DNA of 64,000 nt from Pandoraea faecigallinarum (GTDB taxonomy: Bacteria > Pseudomonadota > Gammaproteobacteria > Burkholderiales > Burkholderiaceae), in the NCBI RefSeq assembly GCF_001029105.3, contig NZ_CP011807.3, forward strand, positions 4,154,001 through 4,218,000, read 5' to 3'. The position numbers and the translations under genes are program-made. The notes beneath the pieces were generated by a model. It was not told the origin of the DNA. It did not search any database and worked only from the letters and a program-made list of their open reading frames with translations. Position 1 is the stretch's first letter, and each line of letters opens with the position of its first letter. Shown in pieces: positions 20,647-29,715 of the stretch.

Positions 20647-21720
20647 ATGCCTCCCCACAACACCGATGATGTCCGTATTCGCGAACTGAAGGAACTGACG
20701 CCCCCGGCGCACCTGATTCGCGAATACCCGTGCTCGGAAAAGAGCGCCGACCTCATCCATCGCTCGCGCGGCGCCATCCACCGCGTGCTGCACGGCATGG
20801 AAGACCGCCTCGTCGTCATCATCGGACCGTGCTCGATCCATGACCCGAAAGCCGCGCTGGAATACGCCGCGCGCCTGGTCGAACAGCGCGAACGGCTCAA
20901 GGGCGAACTGGAAATCGTGATGCGCGTGTACTTCGAGAAGCCGCGCACGACGGTGGGCTGGAAGGGTCTGATCAACGACCCGCACATGGACAACAGCTTC
21001 AAGATCAACGACGGCCTGCGCCTGGCGCGCGAACTGCTCGCCCAGATCAACGAGATGGGTCTGCCGGCCGGCACGGAATACCTCGATATGATCAGCCCGC
21101 AGTACATCGCCGATCTCGTGTCGTGGGGCGCCATCGGCGCACGCACCACCGAATCGCAGGTGCACCGCGAGCTGGCCTCCGGTCTGTCGTGTCCGGTCGG
21201 TTTCAAGAACGGCACCGACGGTAACGTGAAGATTGCCGTGGACGCGATCAAGGCCGCCTCGCAGCCGCACCATTTCCTGTCGGTGACGAAGGGCGGGCAC
21301 TCGGCCATCGTGTCGACCGCCGGCAACGAAGATTGCCATCTGATCCTGCGCGGTGGCAAGGCGCCGAACTACGACGCCGCCAGCGTGCAGACGGCCTGCG
21401 ACGACATCGCCAAGTCGGGACTGGCCGCGCGCGTGATGATCGACGCATCGCACGCCAACAGCCAGAAGAAGCACGAGAACCAGATCCCGGTGTGCGAAGA
21501 CATCGCCCGCCAGATCGCCGGAGGCGACGACCGCATCATCGGTGTGATGGTCGAGTCGCACCTCGTGGCCGGCCGTCAGGACCATGTGCCGGGCAAGGAA
21601 CTGACGTACGGTCAGAGCGTCACCGACGCCTGCATCGACTGGGAAGACAGCCTGAAGGTGCTCGATACGCTGGCCGAAGCCGTGCGTGCACGTCGCGTGG
21701 CTCGCGGCGCGGGTAACTGA
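20647..21720 (+). CDS. aroG: 3-deoxy-7-phosphoheptulonate (DAHP) synthase
   Basis: Condenses phosphoenolpyruvate with erythrose 4-phosphate, the entry step of aromatic amino-acid synthesis. It has 357 residues and is of the AroG/F/H (type I alpha) class. Signatures: IIGPCSIHDPKAALEYA near 59, MRVYFEKPRTTVGWKGL near 93, WGAIGARTTESQVHRE near 160, PVGFKNGTDG near 186 and MIDASHANSQKK near 264. The start ATG at 20647 has AGGAG seven bases upstream. The family includes Phe- and Tyr-inhibited enzymes. The leader here, rich in Phe and Tyr codons, suggests transcriptional control by both amino acids. Confidence 0.96.
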   Translation: MPPHNTDDVRIRELKELTPPAHLIREYPCSEKSADLIHRSRGAIHRVLHGMEDRLVVIIGPCSIHDPKAALEYAARLVEQRERLKGELEIVMRVYFEKPRTTVGWKGLINDPHMDNSFKINDGLRLARELLAQINEMGLPAGTEYLDMISPQYIADLVSWGAIGARTTESQVHRELASGLSCPVGFKNGTDGNVKIAVDAIKAASQPHHFLSVTKGGHSAIVSTAGNEDCHLILRGGKAPNYDAASVQTACDDIAKSGLAARVMIDASHANSQKKHENQIPVCEDIARQIAGGDDRIIGVMVESHLVAGRQDHVPGKELTYGQSVTDACIDWEDSLKVLDTLAEAVRARRVARGAGN

Positions 21721-21750
21721 TGTGACGGGCGGCCCGGGTGACGCTCGGCC

Positions 21751-21790
21751 GCCCTTCCGCGCCCTTTCGCGCCCTTTCGCGTCCTTTCGC
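21751..21790. repeat. Four 10-bp tandem units after aroG
   Basis: GCCCTTCCGC, GCCCTTTCGC twice, GTCCTTTCGC, with no gene across it. It lies between the convergent aroG and cobalamin adenosyltransferase genes. Confidence 0.75.
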
Positions 21791-21796
21791 CGACCG

Positions 21797-22357
21797 TCAG
21801 GCGTTGCGTTCGGCCCGGTCGCGCTGCCACAGCACGTCGGCGCCGCCACCCGCGCGATTGAGTACGCGGGCCAGCACGAACATCAGGTCGGACAAGCGAT
21901 TGACGTATTGACGCGGCGCAGGCGCGACCGTCTCTTCCGCGCCCAGCGCCACCATCGCGCGCTCGGCGCGCCGTGCCACGGTCCGTACGATGTGCGCGAG
22001 CGCCGCCGCACGCGTGCCGCCCGGCAAAATGAATTCCTTCAGACGCGGTAAATCGGCGTTGTAATGCGCCAGCCACTCGTCGAGTTTGGCGACGTGAGCG
22101 TCGCCCAGCAGCGTGTGGCGCGGCATGCTCAACTCGCCCCCGAGATCGAACAGGTCGTGCTGAATATCGATCAGCATGGCGCGTACATCCTGCGGCAGGT
22201 CTTCGCACAACAGCACGCCGATATGCGAGTTGGTCTCGTCGACCTCGCCGATGGCGACGATGCGCAGACTGAACTTGTCGACGCGCGCGCCGTCGCCCAG
22301 TCCGGTCTTGCCGCCGTCGCCCGTACGCGTGACGATCTTGCTCAAACGATTCCCCAT
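21797..22357 (-). CDS. Cob(I)alamin adenosyltransferase, PduO type
   Basis: Transfers the adenosyl group of ATP to cob(I)alamin to make coenzyme B12. It has 186 residues with the PduO/MMAB motifs: TRTGDGGKTGLGDG at the N-terminus (ATP binding), VDETNSHIG, and RQYVNRLSDLMFVLAR near the C-terminus. It is divergent from the FAD oxidase gene at 22664. No cobalamin riboswitch is visible upstream. Confidence 0.95.
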   Translation of the reverse strand: MGNRLSKIVTRTGDGGKTGLGDGARVDKFSLRIVAIGEVDETNSHIGVLLCEDLPQDVRAMLIDIQHDLFDLGGELSMPRHTLLGDAHVAKLDEWLAHYNADLPRLKEFILPGGTRAAALAHIVRTVARRAERAMVALGAEETVAPAPRQYVNRLSDLMFVLARVLNRAGGGADVLWQRDRAERNA

Positions 22358-22663
22358 CTTCTGACCCTACCTCTTGCGGCATCTCTCGCCCGCCCGTGCC
22401 TGTCGGGCTTCCGGACGGTCTGCCATTTTGGTTGAAAGTAACCGTGCCGACACCCGCTGCTCATTTTTCAGGCAATTCCGATGGCGTCCATGCACGGCAA
22501 GTCCGTATGATATGACGCAAAGTGTGGGGAAAAACGCCGTCACGGCGTAAAATCCCCGCTCATGAGGTGTCAGGGCGTGCACCGCGCGCCCGAGACCCCG
22601 CCCGATATGGTGTCCGCCCACGCCCACCGGCAACGGCGGCCCGGAGACCCGAAGGAGAAAGCC
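22358..22663. other. Divergent intergenic region, no gene
   Basis: This 306-base spacer separates the cobalamin adenosyltransferase (minus) from the D-lactate dehydrogenase-like gene (plus) and should hold both promoters. A TATGAT near 22500 is a possible -10 but has no convincing -35. I see no riboswitch or small gene. Confidence 0.4.
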
Positions 22664-24085
22664 GTGAATCACCCCCACCTGCCGTTCGCCGCCAAGCGTC
22701 CGTTTCCCGGCGCCCTGCTCGCCGAGCTGCAAGCCCTGCTGGGCGAGCGTGTGAGCACCAAGGAGGCGCTGCGCGAACATCACGGCCGCGACGAGTCTCC
22801 GTTCGACCCGATGCTGCCCGATGCGGTCGCGTTCGCGCACAGCACGGAAGAGGTCTCGCAGATCGTCAAACTCTGCGCCAGATACGACGTCCCCATCATT
22901 CCTTACGGTGCGGGCTCGTCGCTCGAAGGGCATCTGCTCGCGGTCGAGGGCGGCCTGTCGCTCGATCTCTCGGAGATGAACCGGATCGTTTCCATCAACG
23001 CCGAAGACCTGACCGTCACCACCCAGCCGGGCATCTCACGCAAGGCACTGAACGAAGCGCTGCGCGATACCGGCCTGTTCTTCCCGATCGATCCGGGAGC
23101 GGACGCCAGCATCGGCGGCATGTGCGCCACGCGCGCCTCGGGCACGAACGCCGTGCGCTACGGCACCATGCGCGAGAACGTGCTGGCGCTCACCGTGGTG
23201 CTCGCCGACGGTCGTGTGATCCATACCGGCACGCGCGCGCGCAAGTCGTCGGCCGGGTACGATCTCACCCGTCTGTTCGTCGGCAGCGAAGGCACGCTCG
23301 GCATCATCACCGAAGCTACGGTGCGTCTGTATCCGCAGCCGGAAGCCGTATCGGCCGCCATCTGCTCGTTCCCGAGCATGACCGATGCCGTGAACTGCAC
23401 CATTCAGACGATTCAGTTGGGCGTGCCCGTCGCACGTGTCGAATTCGTCGATGCACTCGCCGTGCGCGCGATCAACAAGCACTCCAGGATGGAATTGCCC
23501 GAGACGCAAACGCTGTTCTTCGAATTCCACGGCAGCGAAGCCGGGGTGAAGGAACAGGCGCAGACGGTCGAGGAACTTGCCAAGGAAAACGGCGGTACCG
23601 GCTTCGAATGGGCCACGCGCACCGAAGATCGCAATCGTCTGTGGAGCGCGCGTCACAGTGCGTACTTTGCGATGCTTCAGTTGCAACCGGGCAGCCGTGC
23701 CGTCACGACGGACGTGTGCGTGCCGATCTCGCGTCTGGCGGAGTGCGTCGGCGAGACGGAAGAGGATTTGAAAGGCTCCTACCTGACGTGCCCGATCGTC
23801 GGCCACGTGGGCGACGGCAACTTTCACGTGGCGATTCTGATCGATCCGGACAAGCCGGAAGACATCGAAGAAGCCGAACGCCTGAATCGACGTATCGTCG
23901 ATCGCGCGATCCGCATGGGCGGCACGTGCACCGGCGAACACGGGGTGGGCCTGCACAAGATGGGCTTTCTCGTGACCGAACACGGTGAGGACGCCATCGA
24001 CGTCATGCGAGCGATCAAGACATCGCTCGATCCTCACAATCTGCTGAACCCGGGCAAGATTTTCCGGCTGCGTGCTGCGGGCTGA
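22664..24085 (+). CDS. FAD-linked oxidase, D-lactate dehydrogenase type
   Basis: A 473-residue flavoprotein of the VAO/GlcD family that oxidises a 2-hydroxy acid, most likely D-lactate, passing electrons to the respiratory chain. The FAD-binding domain spans roughly residues 45-220 (PIIPYGAGSSLEGHLLAVEGG, GMCATRASGTNAVRYGTMREN). The C-terminal FAD-oxidase domain has GHVGDGNFHVAIL and CTGEHGVGLHKMGFL. The GTG at 22664 is chosen because AAGGAG (22652-22657) sits six bases before it and the protein then has normal length; the frame is open upstream. It is followed seven bases later by glcD, so the two paralogous oxidases are cotranscribed. Confidence 0.9.
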   Translation: MNHPHLPFAAKRPFPGALLAELQALLGERVSTKEALREHHGRDESPFDPMLPDAVAFAHSTEEVSQIVKLCARYDVPIIPYGAGSSLEGHLLAVEGGLSLDLSEMNRIVSINAEDLTVTTQPGISRKALNEALRDTGLFFPIDPGADASIGGMCATRASGTNAVRYGTMRENVLALTVVLADGRVIHTGTRARKSSAGYDLTRLFVGSEGTLGIITEATVRLYPQPEAVSAAICSFPSMTDAVNCTIQTIQLGVPVARVEFVDALAVRAINKHSRMELPETQTLFFEFHGSEAGVKEQAQTVEELAKENGGTGFEWATRTEDRNRLWSARHSAYFAMLQLQPGSRAVTTDVCVPISRLAECVGETEEDLKGSYLTCPIVGHVGDGNFHVAILIDPDKPEDIEEAERLNRRIVDRAIRMGGTCTGEHGVGLHKMGFLVTEHGEDAIDVMRAIKTSLDPHNLLNPGKIFRLRAAG

Positions 24086-24092
24086 GCGCCGC

Positions 24093-25646
24093 ATGAACGC
24101 GCCTCTGACGCCGCAAGGCCAGCCCAATGCCCCCGGCTCGACGCCGGCGGGCACCGCGTTCGACGCTCCCAACGACGCCGATGCGCTCGCCGCGCGTCAG
24201 CGTCAGTTGCTCGAAGCGCTCGCCCGGATTTTGCCACTGCACTGCATCCTGCACCGCCGCGAAGACACCACGCCTTATGAGTGCGACGGCCTTGCCGCGT
24301 ATCGTCGCGTGCCGCTCGCCGTCGTGCTGCCCGAATCCGAATCGCAGGTGCAGCGCATCTTGCAGGCATGTCATCAGCTTGGCATTCCCGTGGTGCCGCG
24401 CGGGGCGGGCACGAGCCTGTCCGGCGGCGCCATGCCGATCTCGGACGGACTGGTGCTTTCGCTCGCGAAATTCAAGAAGATCGTGGAAGTCGACCCCTAC
24501 GCGCGCACGGCCACGGTGCAACCGGGCGTTCGCAATCTTGCGATCTCGGAGGCAGCCGCGCCTTACGGGCTGTATTACGCGCCCGATCCGTCCTCGCAGA
24601 TCGCGTGCACCATTGGCGGGAACGTGGCGGAGAATTCCGGCGGCGTGCATTGCCTTAAATACGGGCTCACGGTGCATAACGTACTGCGCGTGCGTGCCAT
24701 TACGATGTCGGGCGAAGCCATCGAATTCGGCTCGCTCGGGCCGGACGCCCCCGGGCTCGACCTGCTCTCCGTGTTCATCGGCAGCGAGGGGATGTTCGGC
24801 GTCGTCACCGAGATCACCGTCAAGCTCGTGCCGCGCGCACAGACGGCGCAGGTCATCATGGCGAGTTTCGACGACGTCGAGACGGGTGGCAATGCCGTTG
24901 CGGCCATCATCGCCGCCGGCATCATTCCGGCCGGGCTGGAAATGATGGACAAACCCGCGACTCGGGCCGTCGAGGAGTTCGTGCATGCGGGCTACGACCT
25001 CGATGCCGCAGCGATCCTGCTGTGCGAATCGGACGGCACGCCGGAAGAGGTCACCGAGGAAATTCTGCGCATCTCCCATGTACTGCGCACGTCGGGAGCC
25101 ACGCGTCTGCAAATCTCCCGCAGCGAGGAAGAGCGCCTGCGCTTCTGGTCCGGACGCAAGAATGCGTTCCCCGCCGCCGGGCGTATCTCGCCGGACTACT
25201 ACTGCATGGACGGCACCATTCCACGCCGCGCGATTGGGACATTACTCAAACGCATCGAAGGCCTGGAACAACAATATGGGTTGCGCTGTATTAACGTCTT
25301 TCATGCGGGAGACGGGAACATGCATCCGCTCATTCTTTTCAACGGCAACGACCAGGACGAATGGCATCGTGCCGAAGCGTTCGGTTGCGACATTCTCGAG
25401 GCGTGCGTCGAGCTCGGCGGCACGATCACGGGCGAGCACGGCGTCGGCATCGAGAAGATCAATTCGATGTGCGTCCAGTTTTCCGCGCAGGAGCGCGACG
25501 CATTCTTCGGGGTGAAGCGTGCGTTCGATCCGGTCGGGCTGCTCAATCCGGACAAGGGCATTCCGACACGCGCACGCTGCGCCGAATACGGCAAGCTGCA
25601 TGTGCGGGGGGGAATGCTGCCTCACCCCGACCTGCCGAGGTTCTGA
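24093..25646 (+). CDS. glcD: Glycolate oxidase subunit GlcD
   Basis: FAD subunit of glycolate oxidase (glycolate to glyoxylate). It has 517 residues. It has the PCMH-type FAD domain (PVVPRGAGTSLSGGAMPISDGLV near 105), the IGGNVAENSGGVHCLKYGLT segment typical of GlcD, the FHAGDGNMHPLILF metal-site motif and the TGEHGVGIEK C-terminal block. The ATG at 24093 is used. It is seven bases from the upstream oxidase and one base before the K+ channel gene. Confidence 0.93.
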   Translation: MNAPLTPQGQPNAPGSTPAGTAFDAPNDADALAARQRQLLEALARILPLHCILHRREDTTPYECDGLAAYRRVPLAVVLPESESQVQRILQACHQLGIPVVPRGAGTSLSGGAMPISDGLVLSLAKFKKIVEVDPYARTATVQPGVRNLAISEAAAPYGLYYAPDPSSQIACTIGGNVAENSGGVHCLKYGLTVHNVLRVRAITMSGEAIEFGSLGPDAPGLDLLSVFIGSEGMFGVVTEITVKLVPRAQTAQVIMASFDDVETGGNAVAAIIAAGIIPAGLEMMDKPATRAVEEFVHAGYDLDAAAILLCESDGTPEEVTEEILRISHVLRTSGATRLQISRSEEERLRFWSGRKNAFPAAGRISPDYYCMDGTIPRRAIGTLLKRIEGLEQQYGLRCINVFHAGDGNMHPLILFNGNDQDEWHRAEAFGCDILEACVELGGTITGEHGVGIEKINSMCVQFSAQERDAFFGVKRAFDPVGLLNPDKGIPTRARCAEYGKLHVRGGMLPHPDLPRF

Positions 25647-25647
25647 C

Positions 25648-26517
25648 ATGCGCCCGCTGTCGGAATGGCTGCCGCACGACTGGCGGCAGCGGCTCTACAT
25701 CATCATCTTCGAAGCCGACACGCGCGAAGGCCGGCTGTTCGATATTGCGCTGCTCGTCGCCATCGTGCTCTCCGTGCTCACGGTGGTGGTGTCGAGCGTG
25801 CCCGCGGTACAGGCCACGATGCCGATACCGATGGCCATTCTGGAATGGTTCTTCACGCTGCTTTTCACTGCCGAATACATTGCACGGCTGTTGAGTGCGC
25901 ACCGGCCGATGCGTTATGCGCTGTCGTTCTACGGGATCATCGACCTGTTGGCCATCTTGCCGACGTATCTCGCGATACTCGTGCCGGAGTTGCATGGGCT
26001 GATCGACGTGCGTCTGTTGCGTCTGATGCGAGCGTTCCGGATTCTCAAGCTCACCGCGTACGTGAACGAAGCGGGAATTCTCAGCATCGCGCTGTACAAC
26101 GCGCGTCGCAAGATCCTGGTGTTTCTCGGATTCATCTCGATCATCGTGGTGATCTTCGGCACGCTCATGCATATCATCGAAGGCCCGGAGCACGGCTTCA
26201 CCAGCATTCCCGTGGGCATCTACTGGGCCATCGTCACGCTCACGACCACCGGCTACGGCGACGTCGTTCCCGTGACCGGCCTGGGCAAGGCGATCACCGG
26301 CTTCGTGATGCTGCTCGGCTATAGCGTGATCGCGATTCCGACCGGCATCATGGGCGCCGAAATTCATTCGGCCATGCGCAGAAAGCCCATCACCACGCGC
26401 ACCTGCGGCCAATGTCAGACCGAAGGACACGATCCCGACGCGCGCTTTTGCAAGCATTGCGGAAGCGAACTGGGGCCCTACCAAACCGATACGGCACCGC
26501 CGCCCGAACCGAGCTGA
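25648..26517 (+). CDS. Voltage-gated-type potassium channel with zinc-ribbon tail
   Basis: A 289-residue ion channel of the six-helix (Kv) type. S1-S3 fall at about residues 28-110. S4 has the voltage-sensor-like pattern RLLRLMRAFRILKL (about 128-141). The pore helix and filter read IVTLTTTGYGDVVP (TVGYGD-type, here TTGYGD, about 195-208), followed by S6. The C-terminus carries two cysteine pairs, CGQC and CKHCG, a small zinc-ribbon-like module. It starts one base after the glcD stop and its TGA overlaps the glcE ATG. It is therefore transcribed and probably translated inside a glycolate oxidase operon. No link between the channel and glycolate is known to me. Confidence 0.9.
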   Translation: MRPLSEWLPHDWRQRLYIIIFEADTREGRLFDIALLVAIVLSVLTVVVSSVPAVQATMPIPMAILEWFFTLLFTAEYIARLLSAHRPMRYALSFYGIIDLLAILPTYLAILVPELHGLIDVRLLRLMRAFRILKLTAYVNEAGILSIALYNARRKILVFLGFISIIVVIFGTLMHIIEGPEHGFTSIPVGIYWAIVTLTTTGYGDVVPVTGLGKAITGFVMLLGYSVIAIPTGIMGAEIHSAMRRKPITTRTCGQCQTEGHDPDARFCKHCGSELGPYQTDTAPPPEPS

Positions 26518-27599
26518 TGACCGACACGAACGACACCATCGAGAATTTCCGCGCCGTCATCGAACAGGCGACGGCACGTCGCGCACCGCTCCAGCTTCGC
26601 GGCGGCGGCACCAAGGCGTGGTACGGCCAGCAGCGTGTGGGCGACGTGCTCGACACACGCGCCTACAGCGGCATCGTCGCGTACGATCCGGCCGAACTGG
26701 TCATCACCGCGCGCTGCGGCACACCGCTGGCCGAGATCGAAGCCGCCCTCGCCGAACGCAGTCAGTTGCTGCCGTTCGAGCCGCCCTACTTCGGACCGGG
26801 CGCGACCATCGGCGGCGCCGTGGCGGCCGGGCTGGCCGGCCCGCGCCGCAGCGCGGTCGGCGCCGTGCGCGACTTCGTGCTCGGTGCCCGGCTGATGGAC
26901 GGCCGCGGGCATGTGCTGAACTTCGGTGGTCAGGTAATGAAAAACGTTGCCGGGTACGACGTCTCGCGCATGCTCGCGGGCTCGCTCGGCACGCTGGGGT
27001 TGATTCTGGAGGTCTCACTCAAGGTGCTGCCGCAGCCGTTCGCCGAACTGACCCTGCAATTCGAGATGAACGCCATCGATGCGGTGCGCAAGCTCAACGA
27101 ATGGGGCGGCCAGCCGCTGCCGATTACCGGCAGCGCGTGGCGCAGCGACTTGCTGGTGATTCGTCTGGCCGGCGCTTCCGCGGCAATCAAGGCCGCGCGC
27201 GTGAAGATGGGCGGCGAACTGGTCGATGCAATCCACGCGGCCAAGTTCTGGCATGCCATTCGCGAGCAGACGGACAATTTCTTCGCCGACGCAGGCCCCG
27301 GGCAGGCACTGTGGCGGCTGGCCGTGCCGTCGACGGCGGAGCCGCATCGTCTGCCAGGCAAGCAATTGATCGAGTGGGGCGGCGCGCAGCGCTGGTGGAT
27401 CACCGATGCCGACGCACAGATCGTGCGCTCTGCGGCACGGCAGGACGGCGGTCATGCCACGCTGTTCCGCTACGGCGAACCGGGAGTCAGTGTCTTCACG
27501 CCGCTGCCCGCGCCGGTCATGCGCATTCACCGAAATCTGAAGTCGGTGTTCGATCCCGCCGGCATCTTCAATCCGGGACGGATGTACCCGGAATTCTGA
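26517..27599 (+). CDS. glcE: Glycolate oxidase subunit GlcE
   Basis: Second FAD-binding subunit of glycolate oxidase, 360 residues. It carries the GlcE FAD-domain blocks PLQLRGGGTKAWYG, PPYFGPGATIGGAVAAGLAGPRR and GQVMKNVAGYDVSRMLAGSLGTLG. Its ATG (26517-26519) overlaps the TGA of the channel gene (TGATG). The expected iron-sulphur partner glcF does not follow: the next gene at 27624 is on the other strand. The complex would need GlcF from elsewhere. Confidence 0.93.
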   Translation: MTDTNDTIENFRAVIEQATARRAPLQLRGGGTKAWYGQQRVGDVLDTRAYSGIVAYDPAELVITARCGTPLAEIEAALAERSQLLPFEPPYFGPGATIGGAVAAGLAGPRRSAVGAVRDFVLGARLMDGRGHVLNFGGQVMKNVAGYDVSRMLAGSLGTLGLILEVSLKVLPQPFAELTLQFEMNAIDAVRKLNEWGGQPLPITGSAWRSDLLVIRLAGASAAIKAARVKMGGELVDAIHAAKFWHAIREQTDNFFADAGPGQALWRLAVPSTAEPHRLPGKQLIEWGGAQRWWITDADAQIVRSAARQDGGHATLFRYGEPGVSVFTPLPAPVMRIHRNLKSVFDPAGIFNPGRMYPEF

Positions 27600-27623
27600 G
27601 GGTGCGCCTGCGCCGCACCCCGC

Positions 27624-29174
27624 TCAGCCGTTCGTGTCGAGCAGGCGAATGACTTCGGCCGCCAGCGTGCGCACTGCCTTGTCGACCTCGCGCGTGAACG
27701 GTTGCCCGCCGTTGATCCGCAGGAAATTGTCGTAACGCGCCGAATTCGAGAACAGGCTGCCCGGCGCGACGCGAATCCCCTTCTCGAGCGCGGCATCGAA
27801 CAGCCGCTCCGAACTGACGCCTCCCGGCATTTCGACCCACAGACTCAACCCGCCGGCCGGTTGCGTGAGACGTGTGCCCGCGGGGAAATACGTCGCGATC
27901 GCCTCTGCCATTGCCGCGCGATGTTCGCGCAGCATGGCCCGCAAGCGGCGCAGGTGGCGATCGAAGCGAGGCGAATCCATGAACTCGCCCATCGCGATCT
28001 GCGCGAGCGCCTCGTTCGGACGCGTCTGCGCATATTTCAACATCTCCACCCGCCACTGCCACTTGCCGCCGGCGATCCAGCCCAGGCGCATACCGGGCGC
28101 GAGGGTTTTGTGCAGCGACGCGCAGTGAATCACGTTGCCCGTCGTATCCCATGACCGGATGGCGGCGGGAACGTTGCCGTCGTCGCCCAGCGCGGAATAG
28201 GTATCGTCTTCGATGATCGCGATGCCGCGCGCCTCGGCCCATTTCACGAGTTGCGCCTTGTGCGCATCCGGCATCACCGATCCGAGCGGGTTCTGGAAAT
28301 GCGGCACGACAATCACCGCCTTGATGTTCTCGTAGGTCTGGCTCGCCAGTTCCAGTGCGTCTAGCGAGATACCGGTCTGCGGACTCGTCGGAATTTCGAG
28401 CGCGCGAATGCCCATGCTCTCCAGCGTCTGCAACAACGCGTAGTACGTCGGCGATTCGACGGCGACCACGTCGCCCGAACTGGCTACGGCGCGCAGTGCG
28501 AGATTGATCGCCTCGATACATCCGTGCGTGACGACGATTTCCTCGGGATTGATGTTCATGCGCGCTTCGAGCGCACGCCGGGCAATGGCCGAGCGAAAAC
28601 GTGACTCTCCACCGCCCGGTGGCGGTGTACCGAATAGCAACGGGTTGTCGCGCAGCGCACGCATCGTCGCCTGACGCAGTTCGTTGACCGGATACAGCGA
28701 CGCGGAGCCGTGCGCGACCGCGAGGTTGATCTTGACGTCCGCCTGAAGGCCCCTTGCCAGGATCGACGATACGCGTTGGTTGATGCCCACGTACTGCATC
28801 AGGTCAGGCACCCACGGGCGCGGCTCCGCCATCGGCGCGAGGCTCGCCCGTGCCGGCATGCGCACGAAGTAGCCCGAACGCGGCCGCGCCTCCAGCAGGC
28901 CCTGCGCTTCCAGATGACGGCACGTCTGCAACGCCGTCGACAGGCTGACCTGATGCCGCTCCATGAGCGCTCGCACGCTGGGCATGCGCGTGCCGGGTTC
29001 GAGCGTACCGGCATCGATGGCGTGGCGATAGCGCTCCGCCAACTGGCGATAGAGGGGGATGCGCCCCTCGGCGACGACGGGCGCCACCGGCGATGCCGCG
29101 GAGCGCATCGGGGGTGTCTCGTCGGAGACCAGGAGATCGGGATTGGGGGCGTCCATGCGCAGATGATCGGCCAT
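27624..29174 (-). CDS. MocR-type regulator (GntR helix-turn-helix plus aminotransferase fold)
   Basis: A 516-residue GntR/MocR regulator. The N-terminal winged helix spans about residues 38-105 (YRQLAERYRHAIDAGTLEPG ... SVRALMERHQVSLSTALQTC). A class I aminotransferase-like domain follows; the PLP lysine is in CASLHKTLAPGMRLGW near residue 350. Family members bind PLP and control vitamin B6, GABA or other amine genes; the target here is unknown. It converges with glcE (24 bases) and is divergent from the DUF2917-type gene. An in-frame later ATG could be the true start. Confidence 0.9.
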   Translation of the reverse strand: MADHLRMDAPNPDLLVSDETPPMRSAASPVAPVVAEGRIPLYRQLAERYRHAIDAGTLEPGTRMPSVRALMERHQVSLSTALQTCRHLEAQGLLEARPRSGYFVRMPARASLAPMAEPRPWVPDLMQYVGINQRVSSILARGLQADVKINLAVAHGSASLYPVNELRQATMRALRDNPLLFGTPPPGGGESRFRSAIARRALEARMNINPEEIVVTHGCIEAINLALRAVASSGDVVAVESPTYYALLQTLESMGIRALEIPTSPQTGISLDALELASQTYENIKAVIVVPHFQNPLGSVMPDAHKAQLVKWAEARGIAIIEDDTYSALGDDGNVPAAIRSWDTTGNVIHCASLHKTLAPGMRLGWIAGGKWQWRVEMLKYAQTRPNEALAQIAMGEFMDSPRFDRHLRRLRAMLREHRAAMAEAIATYFPAGTRLTQPAGGLSLWVEMPGGVSSERLFDAALEKGIRVAPGSLFSNSARYDNFLRINGGQPFTREVDKAVRTLAAEVIRLLDTNG

Positions 29175-29332
29175 TGCGCGCGACCATAACAGATACAGAT
29201 TTGGAGATTTGGCATCGTAACAGATCGTCCGATGCCCATCTGTTGCGGGCCAAACAGCGTGACGGTGTGCCTACTGGGGCGGCCGTGCCGTCAGTACGCT
29301 GGAGTCATCGGTTCAGCGCTCCGGAGGCCATC

Positions 29333-29715
29333 ATGGCAACGCCCCTTGTCCCCACATCCCCCACATCCCATGTTTCGTCGAAGGCTCCCGCCCGGTGCAT
29401 CGACGTCACGCTCGTGCGCGGTCAGTCGTTCCACGGGTACTTGAGCCGTGGCACGGTGCTTCACGTCCGGACCGGCCACGCGGTACTCACCCCGCGTCGC
29501 GCTGGCTGGCCGCCAGCATCTGGCGTCCAGCCGTGCCGCTCGCGGCAGGACAAGTGCACGTGGTGCAAACGTCCGGCTGGATCACGCTTGCCAGCGACAC
29601 CGGGGCGAACATGACCTGCCGGACCGAGGCCGACGCATCGGGCACCGCGGCGCCGGCGGCCCGGCGCCTGGCCGTCAGCCCGCTGCGGGCCTTGCGCCAG
29701 CGCTTCGGGTTTTAA
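29333..29715 (+). pseudogene. DUF2917-like small protein, frameshifted
   Basis: The ATG at 29333 has a strong GGAGG five bases upstream and begins MATPLVPTSPTSHV. It reads through FHGYLSRGTVLHVRTGHAVLTP, then loses the frame. The next frame continues with WLAASIWRPAVPLAAGQVHV and on to SGWITLASDTG, the region expected for a DUF2917-type beta protein. One missing base at 29491-29493, in the C-run of CACCCCGCG, explains the break. Repaired, it would be about 128 residues and end at the TAA 29713-29715, which overlaps the gpx stop. Family assignment is from memory; whether this is a mutation or a sequencing error cannot be told here. Confidence 0.6.

Noticed and set aside
22358..22663. Cobalamin riboswitch before the adenosyltransferase
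   Set aside because: No B12-box-like sequence or suitable long leader was seen.
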